64,000 bases of DNA, from NCBI GenBank assembly GCA_012837335.1, contig DURM01000052.1:45790-109789 (forward strand), written 5' to 3'. Positions 37,020 through 46,788 of this stretch are shown here, in pieces. This DNA comes from Bacillota bacterium. GTDB lineage: Bacteria; Bacillota; Limnochordia; Darwinibacteriales; DTU012. Made by a program: the position numbers and the translations under genes. The notes beneath the pieces are model-generated. The model worked only from the letters and a program-made list of their open reading frames with translations. It ran no database searches and was not told where the DNA came from. Every line of letters begins with the position of its first letter. Within the stretch, counting starts at the first letter, position 1.

Positions 37020-37275
37020 ATATTAAAGTGCGATATGTATTGACGATGAAGAGGAGAGTAGGAGAAGTTTCAGGTTCCAGAGAGTCGGGATTAGGTGCGA
37101 GCCCGACACCAACGCTTCTTTGAAGATCACCTCGGAGTTATCAGCTGAAATAGCAGTAGGCTGATCGGTAGTTCCGTTATAACTGTTGAGGGAAGGCTGT
37201 TGAATTTTTCTGCAGCCTTAACTAGGGTGGTACCGCGGGTTACTCTCGTCCCTGATTGGGATGGGAGTTTTTTTA
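37020..37275 (+). promoter_or_regulatory. T-box leader, isoleucine-specific, upstream of ileS
   Basis: Stem I with the AGGAGAAG and conserved distal loop elements, an ATC (Ile) specifier codon at 37126-37128 in the context GAAGATCACC, the T-box consensus AGGGTGGTACCGCGG (37225-37239), and a terminator stem CTCTCGTCCC / GGGATGGGAG followed by seven T (37243-37274). Uncharged tRNA-Ile would pair with specifier and T-box and favour the antiterminator, letting ileS be transcribed. Confidence 0.92.
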
Positions 37276-37303
37276 TTTTAGACTGATAAGGAGGCAGAAA
37301 ACA

Positions 37304-40069
37304 ATGGAGAAAAATGATTACCAAAAAACATTACAGCTGCCTAAAACTGATTTTCCAATGCGAGCAAATCTACCAAAGCGCGAGCCGGAAATGCTCAAGC
37401 ATTGGGAGGAAAACCAGTTTTACCAAAAGCTGCAGGCAGATGGGAAAGAGAAGGAACTGCCCCTCTTTGTTCTGCATGATGGACCGCCATATGCGAACGG
37501 AAATATTCACATAGGGACAGCATTGAATAAAATTCTCAAAGATTTTGTAATCCGCACCTATTCGATGGATGGTTATCTTGCTCCCTACGTTCCTGGTTGG
37601 GATACACATGGCCTGCCGATTGAACTGCGGGCGATCAAGGATTTGGGAGTAGACCGCGATAAGGTGACACAGCTCGAACTGCGGCAGAAGTGCCGGGAAT
37701 ATGCCCTCAAATATGTGGATGTTCAGCGGGAAGAGTTTAAGCGCCTGGGAGTTTGGGGTGACTGGGAAAATCCTTACCTGACCCTCAGCCCGGAGTTTGA
37801 AGCCAAGCAGATCGAGATATTCGGAAAGATGGCCAGCAAAGGTTTTATCTATAAAGCTTTGAAGCCGGTTTACTGGTGCATGGACTGTGAAACAGCGCTA
37901 GCTGAAGCAGAAATTGAATACAGTGACAACCGTTCACCCAGTATTTACGTTCGCTTTGCTGTAACTGACGGAAAAGGGATTGTTTCGGAAGAAGATACTT
38001 ATTTTGTAATCTGGACAACAACACCCTGGACAATACCGGCTAACTTAGCAATCTGCTTAAACCCAAACTTGACGTATGTCAATGTCAGCACTGAAAAGGG
38101 TAATCTGATTGTAGCCAAAGGATTGCTGGAGGACTTTGTTAAGGCAGTTGAACTGGAACAGTATGAAATCGTTCAGGAATTTGTTGGATCAGAATTGGAA
38201 GGGATTGCCTGCCAGCACCCATTAATGGATCGGGATTCCATAGTTATTCTGGGAGATCACGCAACCTTAGAAGCTGGAACTGGCTGCGTTCACACTGCAC
38301 CCGGTCATGGTCATGAGGACTATTTGGTTGGCTTGAATTACAAACTGCCGATTCTTACACCTGTTGATGAGCATGGAGTCTTTACCGAGGAAGCAGAGCA
38401 GTATGCCGGTATAAAGATTACCGATGGCAATAAAAAGATCGTTGAAGATCTAGAGGCAGTGGGCGCGCTGCTTAAGCTTGACTTTGTTTCTCACTCTTAT
38501 CCGCACTGCTGGCGCTGTAAAGATCCGGTTATCTTTAGGGCTACAGAGCAGTGGTTTGCCTCAATCAGTGGATTTAGAGAAGCCATGCTTGATGCAATAA
38601 AACAGGTAGAATGGATTCCTGAGTGGGGTGTTGATCGGATTACCAACATGGTAGCCGAGCGGGGAGATTGGTGTATCTCAAGACAGAGGACCTGGGGTGT
38701 GCCGATTCCGCTGTTTTACTGTGACAAGTGCGATGAAGCACTGATCAGTGAAGAAATCACCGATCATGTTGCTGATATTTTCCGCAGCGAAGGCAGCGAT
38801 GCGTGGTGGACTAGGGAAGCAGCGGAACTGCTGCCAGCAGGCTTTAAGTGCCCGCACTGCGGCAGCGATGAATTTACTAAGGAAACAGATATCATGGATG
38901 TCTGGTTTGACTCCGGTTCGTCCCATGCAGCTGTGCTGCAGCAGCGGGATGATCTGAGATGGCCTGCTGATCTGTATCTTGAAGGCAGTGACCAGCATCG
39001 CGGCTGGTTCCAGTCTTCGCTGTCAACATCGGTTGCGGTATTTAATGAAGCTCCTTACAAGAGCGTCCTTACCCACGGATTTGTTGTCGATGGTGAGGGC
39101 AAGAAAATGTCCAAATCCCTAGGCAACGTTGTTGGTCCGGCTGAAGTCATCAAACAGTACGGGGCAGATATTCTGCGGATGTGGGTTGCCTCAGCTGATT
39201 ACCGCGGCGATATTCGAGTTTCCCCAGAGATCCTGCGGCAGCTTTCCGATGCTTACCGGAGAATTCGTAATACTGCCCGGTTCATCTTAGGAAATCTCAA
39301 TGACTTTTCACCTGAGACAGATCAAGTGCCTTATCAGGAATTGGAAGAAATCGACCGGTGGGCACTGGATCAATTGGTTGTTCTCAGTGGTAAGGTTAAA
39401 AAGGCTTATCGGGATTATGAGTTTCATGTGGTGTACCACAACATTCATCACTTCTGTGCAGTTGATCTTGGTGGATTCTATCTGGATGTTTTAAAAGATC
39501 GGCTTTACTGCGATCAGCCGAACGGAAAGAAGCGGCGATCTGCTCAAACAGCAATGTACACTATTCTTTTAGAGCTGGTGAAACTGTTAGCACCGATTAC
39601 TGTCTTTACTGCTGACGAAATTTGGCAGCATCTGCCCAAACCACAGTCTGCACCAGAAAGCGTGCATTTGGCTCGCTGGGAGGAACTGCCTGATCAGTAT
39701 CGCGACGAGACTCTTCGCAATCGGTGGAGTAAACTGCTGGAAGTGAGACGCCATGTAACCAAGGCTTTGGAAGATGCCCGGGCAGAGAAGAAGTTAGGCA
39801 GCTCGAATGAAGCAGTGCTTACTGTTACAGCTGCTAGCAGTATGGTTGAGCAGCTGCAGCAGATTTCAGAGTCGCTGGCAATGCTGTTTATCGTTTCGAA
39901 AGTTGAATTGGTTAAATCTGACGAGGCTGGAATACAGGTTGATGTTAATCTAGCAGATGCTGAAAAATGTGACCGCTGCTGGCGCCATGACTCCAGTGTC
40001 GGTGAGCACGAACAGCACCATGTCTGCAACAGATGTTATACAGTGATCGCAAACTCCTCTGCAGAATAG
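37304..40069 (+). CDS. ileS: Isoleucine-tRNA ligase
   Basis: 921 residues. HIGH motif in GPPYANGNIHIGTALN (about 58-70), the editing (CP1) domain with the Thr-rich TTTPWTIPANLA and TGCVHTAPGHG, KMSKS in GKKMSKSLGNVV (about 600), and a C-terminal zinc site CDRCW...CNRCY. Bacterial-type IleRS. ATG 37304 follows AAGGAGG; the frame upstream to 37256 lies in the T-box terminator. Regulated by the T-box leader. Confidence 0.97.
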   Translation: MEKNDYQKTLQLPKTDFPMRANLPKREPEMLKHWEENQFYQKLQADGKEKELPLFVLHDGPPYANGNIHIGTALNKILKDFVIRTYSMDGYLAPYVPGWDTHGLPIELRAIKDLGVDRDKVTQLELRQKCREYALKYVDVQREEFKRLGVWGDWENPYLTLSPEFEAKQIEIFGKMASKGFIYKALKPVYWCMDCETALAEAEIEYSDNRSPSIYVRFAVTDGKGIVSEEDTYFVIWTTTPWTIPANLAICLNPNLTYVNVSTEKGNLIVAKGLLEDFVKAVELEQYEIVQEFVGSELEGIACQHPLMDRDSIVILGDHATLEAGTGCVHTAPGHGHEDYLVGLNYKLPILTPVDEHGVFTEEAEQYAGIKITDGNKKIVEDLEAVGALLKLDFVSHSYPHCWRCKDPVIFRATEQWFASISGFREAMLDAIKQVEWIPEWGVDRITNMVAERGDWCISRQRTWGVPIPLFYCDKCDEALISEEITDHVADIFRSEGSDAWWTREAAELLPAGFKCPHCGSDEFTKETDIMDVWFDSGSSHAAVLQQRDDLRWPADLYLEGSDQHRGWFQSSLSTSVAVFNEAPYKSVLTHGFVVDGEGKKMSKSLGNVVGPAEVIKQYGADILRMWVASADYRGDIRVSPEILRQLSDAYRRIRNTARFILGNLNDFSPETDQVPYQELEEIDRWALDQLVVLSGKVKKAYRDYEFHVVYHNIHHFCAVDLGGFYLDVLKDRLYCDQPNGKKRRSAQTAMYTILLELVKLLAPITVFTADEIWQHLPKPQSAPESVHLARWEELPDQYRDETLRNRWSKLLEVRRHVTKALEDARAEKKLGSSNEAVLTVTAASSMVEQLQQISESLAMLFIVSKVELVKSDEAGIQVDVNLADAEKCDRCWRHDSSVGEHEQHHVCNRCYTVIANSSAE

Positions 40070-40084
40070 CAGGGGAGTTTTTTT
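40054..40084 (+). terminator. Terminator at the end of ileS
   Basis: CTCCTCTGC (40054-40062) / GCAGGGGAG (40069-40077), one T-G pair, then seven T. The left arm lies in the last ileS codons. Confidence 0.88.
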
Positions 40085-40112
40085 CATACGATATTCCTGA
40101 GGAGGAAAAGGG

Positions 40113-40421
40113 ATGAAAGAAGTAGACCCGGGCTTAATCAAAACCCTGATCGGTAAATTGGAAAAGCTAGCATCGGCGATGGATAAAGCTAGTGTTGCCG
40201 AGTATATTGAGCTGTACCGCAAGCCGCGCCGGCTTGTGTATTTGAATTTCATCAGCGGTATCGCTAGAGGTTTTGGTTTGGCGGTTGGGTTTACAATTGT
40301 TGGTGCCCTTTTCCTGTATTTACTGGGCAGGCTTGCGGCCTTGAACTTGCCTATTGTTGGAGAATTTATTGCTGAGATTGCCAGAATTGTACAGGAAGAA
40401 TTGTCCAGGCGAGCATATTAG
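40113..40421 (+). CDS. DUF5665 membrane protein
   Basis: 102 residues: a short N-terminal helix (LIKTLIGKLEKLASAMDKASVAEYIELYRKPRR), a motif of this family, then one or two membrane helices (about 45-78). Conserved in spore formers, function unknown. ATG behind GAGGAGGAAAA. Shares its transcription unit with the next gene (11 bases apart). Confidence 0.75.
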   Translation: MKEVDPGLIKTLIGKLEKLASAMDKASVAEYIELYRKPRRLVYLNFISGIARGFGLAVGFTIVGALFLYLLGRLAALNLPIVGEFIAEIARIVQEELSRRAY

Positions 40422-40432
40422 GAGGGGGATCA

Positions 40433-41032
40433 ATGCGTCGGAATAAACTAAAGCATTATCGTAAACTGTTAAAGACCGAACGCCAGCAGCTGCTCAGTAC
40501 AATCAAATCCTTTGAAGATCAGGGCATCCATGAAAATATGAATGAGGTTAGTGGGGAACTGTCTGCCTATGACCAGCATCCGGCTGACTATGGTTCGCAG
40601 ATGTTTGAGCGCGAAAAAGATATTGGGCTGTTTAAAAACTTGGAATACCAGCTTCAGCTTGTTGACCAAGCGCTGCAGAAGATCGATGAAGGCAGCTATG
40701 GGATTTGCGAAAGATGTCAGCAGAAAATCAGTGATGCACGCTTAAATGTGCTGCCCTACGCTCAGTTCTGTGTGAATTGTAAGCGAGAAGAGGAGGCCAA
40801 GGCTGGTGCAGATGAGGGTGCGCGGAAACTATCATTCAGGCGTTCTTTCCGTGATGCCGGTGACTTTGTCGGGTTTGACGGGGAAGATACATGGCAGGCG
40901 GTTGCCCGGTTTGGAACGGCCAACAGCCCCCAGGATGTTCTGAATGCGATTGATTATGAGGACACCTATTTAGACGATGATGAAGGCTTCAGCACTGCTG
41001 ATGATCTTGAAGATCTATATCGGGACCAATAA
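40433..41032 (+). CDS. DksA/TraR C4 zinc-finger protein, YteA/YlyA-like
   Basis: 199 residues. N-terminal coiled coil (about 5-85, with the AYDQHPADYGSQMFEREKDIGL signature of the YteA/YlyA family), a C4 zinc finger CERCQ...CVNCK (about 100-120), and an acidic C-terminal tail. In Bacillus ylyA sits between ileS and lspA, as here; YlyA is a forespore RNA polymerase-associated factor. Either name could apply. Confidence 0.85.
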   Translation: MRRNKLKHYRKLLKTERQQLLSTIKSFEDQGIHENMNEVSGELSAYDQHPADYGSQMFEREKDIGLFKNLEYQLQLVDQALQKIDEGSYGICERCQQKISDARLNVLPYAQFCVNCKREEEAKAGADEGARKLSFRRSFRDAGDFVGFDGEDTWQAVARFGTANSPQDVLNAIDYEDTYLDDDEGFSTADDLEDLYRDQ

Positions 41033-41109
41033 GAAAGTAGGGTAGTTGGCAGGAAAATCATGGCAAGAAACGAAGTTCACTATTAGCAATAATTGAAAGA
41101 GGGATCCAG

Positions 41110-41553
41110 TTGTTATACAAGATCGCGATCGCAGCAATTATTGTGCTTGATCAGCTGAGCAAGCTGCTCATCAGCACGAACTTCGTTATCGGTGAGCGGA
41201 TTAGACTGCTGCCGTATGTTTACTTAACCTACGTTGAAAACGTGGGTGCCGCCTTCGGTTTGTTTGCCAACTACCGTTGGCTTTTTATTGGTTTAGGACT
41301 AGTCGTTTTATTTTTAACTTGGTACTATCGTAAAGAGATCAAAAAGCAGAACAAGCTGTTCCAATGGGGTATAGCCTTGGCAATTGCGGGAACAATTGGT
41401 AATCTAATCGATCGAATCCGCATTGGAGCAGTTATAGACTTTATCGATATAACTATTTTTCCCATCTTTAATATTGCTGATATGAGCATTGTGGCAGGGG
41501 TTGCGTTATTGTTTCTGGAGGTTTTGATTAATGAGCGGAAAGCGAATAGCTGA
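41110..41553 (+). CDS. lspA: Lipoprotein signal peptidase II
   Basis: 147 residues, four membrane helices. Catalytic aspartates in NLIDRIRIGAVIDFID and in IADMSI, plus the NVGAAFGLF motif. Cleaves prolipoprotein signal peptides. TTG start after GAGGGA. The 3' end overlaps rluD by 23 bases. Confidence 0.95.
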   Translation: MLYKIAIAAIIVLDQLSKLLISTNFVIGERIRLLPYVYLTYVENVGAAFGLFANYRWLFIGLGLVVLFLTWYYRKEIKKQNKLFQWGIALAIAGTIGNLIDRIRIGAVIDFIDITIFPIFNIADMSIVAGVALLFLEVLINERKANS

Positions 41554-42457
41554 AAATCTGGAGTTGATCGGCAGCGAGGAAGATGCAGGCAGCCGCTTAG
41601 ATGTTTTTCTCGCGGATCGGATTGGACAAACCCGCTCGCAAGTTAAGCGTTTGCTCGCTGATGGTTTAATAGCAGTCAATGGAACGGCTGTTAAAGCCGG
41701 GTATCGTTTAAAACCTGGAGATCGGATTTCGGTATCAATTCCCGAGCCGGAACCGCTGGAGCTTGAGCCGGAAAATTTGGAGTTGGAAGTAATCTACCAG
41801 GATCAAGATTTGGCAGTGGTTAATAAACCGCCCGGGTTGGTCGTTCATCCGGGAGCGGGCAATACGCGCCATACCCTTGTCAATGCACTCTTATATCATA
41901 TTACCGATTTGTCCGGGATTGGGGGCAAGCTCCGTCCTGGGATTGTCCACCGTCTCGACAAAGATACGAGCGGACTGATGGTGATCGCCAAAAATGATTT
42001 TGTGCATCAGAACTTGGCAGCCCAGCTGAAAGCGCGCACCGTTAAGCGCCACTATTTAGCTCTGGTTCACGGCATCATCAAGGACGATAAAGGCAGAATT
42101 GAAGCGCCGATTGGGCGCCATCCGGTAGACCGCAAAAAGATGGCGGTGAGTGAACAAGGCCGTCCTGCTGTTACTGAATTTGAAGTCTTGGAACAGGTTA
42201 ATTCTAAATATTCATTGGTCGAATGCCGGCTTGTCACGGGAAGAACTCATCAAATCCGCGTTCATCTGGCGGCAATCAATCATCCGATTGTAGGCGATCC
42301 AGAATATGGGAGAAAGCAGGGCAACCTGGGAGCGCAGCGTCAGCTGCTTCACGCCTATTATTTGGGTTTTAAGCATCCTAGAGGCGAGTGGGTTGAGTAT
42401 AAGACAAAACTGCCTAGGGATTTTGAGCAGATTCTGATAAAAGCTAGATTAAGTTAA
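41531..42457 (+). CDS. rluD: RluD/YlyB family 23S rRNA pseudouridine synthase
   Basis: 308 residues. N-terminal S4 domain (about 18-75, RLDVFLADRIGQTRSQVKRLLADGLI) and pseudouridine synthase domain with catalytic Asp in VHRLDKDTSGLMV (about 135-147) and RLVTGRTHQIRVH. Likely modifies 23S rRNA helix 69. Order lspA-rluD-pyrR as in Bacillus. Confidence 0.95.
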   Translation: MSGKRIAENLELIGSEEDAGSRLDVFLADRIGQTRSQVKRLLADGLIAVNGTAVKAGYRLKPGDRISVSIPEPEPLELEPENLELEVIYQDQDLAVVNKPPGLVVHPGAGNTRHTLVNALLYHITDLSGIGGKLRPGIVHRLDKDTSGLMVIAKNDFVHQNLAAQLKARTVKRHYLALVHGIIKDDKGRIEAPIGRHPVDRKKMAVSEQGRPAVTEFEVLEQVNSKYSLVECRLVTGRTHQIRVHLAAINHPIVGDPEYGRKQGNLGAQRQLLHAYYLGFKHPRGEWVEYKTKLPRDFEQILIKARLS

Positions 42458-42491
42458 CAGTGGTTTGGTAGGGCAGGTTTTGGGGAGGTAG

Positions 42492-43333
<842 letters not shown>

Positions 43334-43385
43334 AGATGGTTTTATTCATTTACATTTTCCTGGAAGTTATTCCCATGTAAAAACT

Positions 43386-43414
43386 TGACGGTTTCCAGAA
43401 AATATTGTAAAATG
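43386..43414 (+). promoter_or_regulatory. SigmaA promoter of the solute-binding protein gene
   Basis: TTGACG, 17 bases, TAAAAT; transcript start about 40 bases before ATG 43460. Confidence 0.75.
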
Positions 43415-43459
43415 ATCGGTGCATTGCGATATAATAAAAAAAACGAAAGGAGTAGTTTA

Positions 43460-44743
43460 ATGAGGACGAAACTGAGTTTGGTTATGGTGATTTGCGCAGT
43501 ACTCATGATCAGCAGCGCTGTCAGCGCTTACACTCCTCGGCCGGGTGTGCTTAGTCCAGAGGAAGTTGATTTTGGCGGTGAAACTGTTACAATTATGATT
43601 CGCGATGTAGACTGGGTTATCCACAACGGTGGAAAACCACTCGATGAAAGAGTTCGTGAAGCGGAAGAGCTGTTTAATGTGAAGATAGAAACAGCCACTT
43701 TCGGATGGTTTGACCAGGTTATGGCTAGAATTATGGCTGGCGACAGTACTTATGACATATTTAGGTTTAATCATCGGTCCGGATACTTTCCGCTTGTTTC
43801 AGCCGGAATGCTTTATCCGGTAGGCTCAATTTTACCTGATGAATATTACGAATCGCTGCCAAGAGCAGATCAAGTATCTATTAAGAAATTGGCTTATGAG
43901 GGAGAATATTACGGATTTGGGGTAATGCATGGAATTTTTAATGCTACCATGAACATCCTCAACTATGATCGGGAGGTCATAGAGGAGGCTGGCTTGGAGG
44001 ATCCGTATCAACTGTGGTTGGAAGGGCGCTGGGATTACAAGACATATGAGGAGTATCTCATTGCTCTGACTAAAGACACCGATGGTGATGGAGTGATTGA
44101 CCAATATGGCGCGTGGGATGTTGCCAACGCTGTAGCTGCGGTCAGATTCATTCCGGGTTACAATGGTGTGGAGTTTGCTCAGCAGGATGAAAACGGTAAA
44201 TGGGTATTTGCCCTCAACCGCCAAGAGATTATCAACGGACTGAATTTAGTCCAGCGCTGGCAGAACGAGCTGGGTGTATTGGGTAATCCCGGCGTGTTCG
44301 GCGGCAGCCACTTAGCAGGACTGCGGCACCGCATTCAAGCCGGAGATATCAATTTTGGCATCGTTCCGCATCCAATCGGACCAGATGCAGATCGCTACTT
44401 CTATCCGGCATTTGACTTTTCCAGCAATTTCCTGCCGATAAATTCCGCCGATCCGGAGGGGTTAATCGCTTTAGTCGATTTCTTGTTTAGAGAAGAAGAT
44501 ACTGAAGAGTATCTGGATTTCTACATCAACAACTACATGGCCTCGAGAGATCATCTAGAAGTATACATGGCAGCCATTGAAGCCTGGGACGGGGAAGGCG
44601 ATGCTTTCCAATACAGTGGTTTTTGGGATGTCTTAGAGGGACCAATCGGCGAAGTGGTTAGAGGGGAGAAGGGTGCAGCTGCCGCACTGGATGAGGTTGC
44701 CCCTGAAGCTCAAGCTTTTCTCGACGACTTATTTAACCAGTAA
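43460..44743 (+). CDS. Extracellular solute-binding protein (ABC type)
   Basis: 427 residues from ATG 43460 behind AAAGGAG. N-terminal signal peptide (about 1-22, ending VSA-YTP) without a lipobox Cys, so the mature protein has no lipid anchor. The body resembles family 1 sugar-type binding proteins (TVTIMIRDVDW, YDIFRFNHRSGYFP, GDGVIDQYGAWDV); DTDGDGVID looks like a calcium loop. The usual permease and ATPase genes are absent on both sides, and the next gene is tRNA-Cys. Ligand unknown; carbohydrate or oligopeptide likely. Confidence 0.8.
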   Translation: MRTKLSLVMVICAVLMISSAVSAYTPRPGVLSPEEVDFGGETVTIMIRDVDWVIHNGGKPLDERVREAEELFNVKIETATFGWFDQVMARIMAGDSTYDIFRFNHRSGYFPLVSAGMLYPVGSILPDEYYESLPRADQVSIKKLAYEGEYYGFGVMHGIFNATMNILNYDREVIEEAGLEDPYQLWLEGRWDYKTYEEYLIALTKDTDGDGVIDQYGAWDVANAVAAVRFIPGYNGVEFAQQDENGKWVFALNRQEIINGLNLVQRWQNELGVLGNPGVFGGSHLAGLRHRIQAGDINFGIVPHPIGPDADRYFYPAFDFSSNFLPINSADPEGLIALVDFLFREEDTEEYLDFYINNYMASRDHLEVYMAAIEAWDGEGDAFQYSGFWDVLEGPIGEVVRGEKGAAAALDEVAPEAQAFLDDLFNQ

Positions 44744-44752
44744 AATATAAGA

Positions 44753-44782
44753 GAGGTTCTGTCCCGGATGGGGCAGAACCTC
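44753..44782 (+). terminator. Long hairpin after the solute-binding protein gene
   Basis: GAGGTTCTGTCCC / GGGGCAGAACCTC, 13-bp stem with GGAT loop. No T-run follows, so it may be a terminator of low efficiency or an mRNA-stabilising 3' hairpin. Confidence 0.55.
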
Positions 44783-44841
44783 CACTAAAGGTTGTTAAAT
44801 CCAGCAGCTGGTTTTTTTACAGATATTTTCCTGGTAGGCTC

Positions 44842-44870
44842 TTGACATGGTTTTGGATGAGTGGTAAAAT
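44842..44870 (+). promoter_or_regulatory. SigmaA promoter of tRNA-Cys
   Basis: TTGACA, 17 bases, TAAAAT, 26 bases before the tRNA 5' end. Confidence 0.8.
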
Positions 44871-44896
44871 AATAAATGCTGATGCGATTTAAGTAT

Positions 44897-44971
44897 GGCG
44901 GCATAGCCAAGTGGTAAGGCAGAGCTCTGCAAAAGCTCCATTCCCCAGTTCGAATCTGGGTGCCGCCTCCA
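44897..44971 (+). tRNA. tRNA-Cys (GCA anticodon)
   Basis: 75-base cloverleaf: acceptor GGCGGCA / TGCCGCC, D arm AGCCAAGTGGTAAGGC, anticodon stem GAGCT / AGCTC with loop CTGCAAA, so anticodon GCA (Cys), T arm CCCAG-TTCGAAT-CTGGG, discriminator T and encoded CCA. Single gene with its own promoter and terminator. Confidence 0.97.
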
Positions 44972-44984
44972 TATTGTTCAAATT

Positions 44985-45011
44985 AAGGATAGAAACAGCT
45001 ATCCTTTTTTT
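44985..45011 (+). terminator. Terminator after tRNA-Cys
   Basis: AAGGATAG (44985-44992) / CTATCCTT (44999-45006) then a run of T to 45011. Confidence 0.88.
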
Positions 45012-45092
45012 ATTTGCCAAAATAGGTACGGATCCCTACGGTTAAAGCGTCCTGCGTGGGCAGAGACTAAGCTCACAAGGGAGGGATCTGCT

Positions 45093-45896
45093 ATGCGCAG
45101 CCTTTGGAGCGGCGCTATTAGTTTTGGTTTGGTAAATATTCCCGTAAAAATGTACGCTGCCACAGAGCGCCAAGACTTGAAGTTTAATTACCTGCACAGC
45201 AAATGCCACACACCGATTCGCTACCAGAAAATGTGCCCAACCTGTCAGGTGGAAGTGGGTCAGGATGAGATTGTGCGGGGTTTTGAATTTGCCAAAGGGC
45301 AGTATGTGGTGCTGACGGAAGCTGATTTTGCCGGAGTGGCCATTGAAGCTACTAAGACGATTGATATCCTTAACTTCGTAGATTTAGCAGAAATTGATCC
45401 GATTTATTTTGATAAGACGTACTTTTTGGAAGCAGTAAAACCTGGAATCAAAGCGTATCAACTGCTGCGGCAGGCAATGATGCAGACAGGCAAGATTGCT
45501 CTGGCAAGAGTGGTGATTCGCACCAAACAGGTGCTGGCGGCAATACGCCTTTATCAGGATGTCATGGCCTTAGAAACGATGTTTTACCCAGCAGAGATCA
45601 GGTCTTCTGAGGAGCTTATTATCCGTGAAGTAGTTGAGCCCAGCGAGCGGGAGCTGGACATGGCTGTCAGTCTGATTGAAAGCCAGTCAGTATCTTTTGA
45701 ACCTGCCAAATATGAGAATGAATACCGCAAGGCCCTCGTTGATTTGATTGATGCAAAAATTGCGGGAGATGAAGGCATAATCGCAGCAGAGCCCCAAGCC
45801 AAGGAGGAAATCTTCGACCTCATGGCTGCGCTGGAGGCATCACTTAGGGTGGCTGAAAACCAAGCGAAGGAAGAAAAAGAGCATGTTTTCGGCTGA
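45093..45896 (+). CDS. ku: Non-homologous end-joining protein Ku
   Basis: 267 residues beginning with the bacterial Ku signature LWSGAISFGLVNIPVKMY, then the Ku core beta-barrel (about 10-245) with a Cys pair CPTCQVEV, and a short C-terminal tail. Homodimer that caps double-strand ends and recruits LigD. ATG behind AAGGGAGGGAT. First of three overlapping NHEJ genes; in Bacillus the system is used in germinating spores. Confidence 0.95.
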   Translation: MRSLWSGAISFGLVNIPVKMYAATERQDLKFNYLHSKCHTPIRYQKMCPTCQVEVGQDEIVRGFEFAKGQYVVLTEADFAGVAIEATKTIDILNFVDLAEIDPIYFDKTYFLEAVKPGIKAYQLLRQAMMQTGKIALARVVIRTKQVLAAIRLYQDVMALETMFYPAEIRSSEELIIREVVEPSERELDMAVSLIESQSVSFEPAKYENEYRKALVDLIDAKIAGDEGIIAAEPQAKEEIFDLMAALEASLRVAENQAKEEKEHVFG

Positions 45897-46788
45897 GTTA
45901 ATCAAGCCTATGTTAGCTGTAGATTACCCCAGCGCTTTTGATTCTTCAGATTATTTGTTTGAGATCAAGTGGGATGGATACCGCTGCCTTGCCTACTGCG
46001 GGACAGAGATAACACTGTACAGCCGCAGCCACCGGGATCTGACACCTTATTTTCCTGAAATAGCGCAGGACCTTAAAAAAGTTGGCTCGTCCTGCATATT
46101 AGATGGAGAACTGATCATGCTGGGTGATGATCATAAACCAAACTTTTCGCAGCTGCAGCGAAAAAAACCGGGAGATATCGGTACCTATGTTGTCTTTGAT
46201 ATCCTTCACCTAAATGGTGAGGATCTGATCCAAGAGCCACTTGTCCGCAGGCGCGAGCATCTCAGCGCTTTGATCGAGGGGCGTTCATTCAGTACTGTGC
46301 TGATGTCACGGGGGGTAGAACAGCACGGGGTTAGATTCTTCGCTGCTGTTAAGGAGCAAAACTTGGAGGGAATGGTTGCCAAGGATAAATACAGTGTTTA
46401 TCTGCCGGGAAAAAGAAGCAGAGCGTGGCGGAAAATTAAAGTGCGTCTGGAGACTGATGCTGTGATTATTGGTTATATTCCAGATCATACCGGGTTTAAA
46501 TCATTATTGTTGGCCCAATATGACCAGGAACAGTTGGTCTATGTAGGTAATGTTGGAACCGGCTTTTCTGATCAGGACAAGAAGATTCTGAGAGCGGGCT
46601 TAGCCCGGATTTCGGCTGAGCAAAGTGGGTTAGCTCAAGACCCACAAGTTCCTGGTGCATTATGGGTAAAGCCTGTCTTGATCGCTAGGGTTGGTTATTT
46701 AGAGTACACAGCAGATGGCAGACTGCGGCAGCCCAGCTTCCTCGGCTTGAGGGTTGATAAAGCGGTTGAGGAGTGTGCTGTGCCATGA
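45883..46788 (+). CDS. ligD: ATP-dependent DNA ligase (LigD ligase domain)
   Basis: 301 residues, overlapping ku by 14 bases. Nucleotidyltransferase motif I with catalytic Lys in FEIKWDGYR (about 28-36), CILDGELIML, motif IV/V LEGMVAKDK and WRKIKVR, followed by an OB fold (about 190-295). Here it is a separate protein, without the polymerase or phosphoesterase domains of fused LigD proteins. Seals breaks held by Ku. Confidence 0.92.
   Translation: MFSAELIKPMLAVDYPSAFDSSDYLFEIKWDGYRCLAYCGTEITLYSRSHRDLTPYFPEIAQDLKKVGSSCILDGELIMLGDDHKPNFSQLQRKKPGDIGTYVVFDILHLNGEDLIQEPLVRRREHLSALIEGRSFSTVLMSRGVEQHGVRFFAAVKEQNLEGMVAKDKYSVYLPGKRSRAWRKIKVRLETDAVIIGYIPDHTGFKSLLLAQYDQEQLVYVGNVGTGFSDQDKKILRAGLARISAEQSGLAQDPQVPGALWVKPVLIARVGYLEYTADGRLRQPSFLGLRVDKAVEECAVP

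Noticed and set aside
43832..44224. 130-codon minus-strand frame in the solute-binding protein gene
   Set aside because: Antisense shadow without ribosome site or family.
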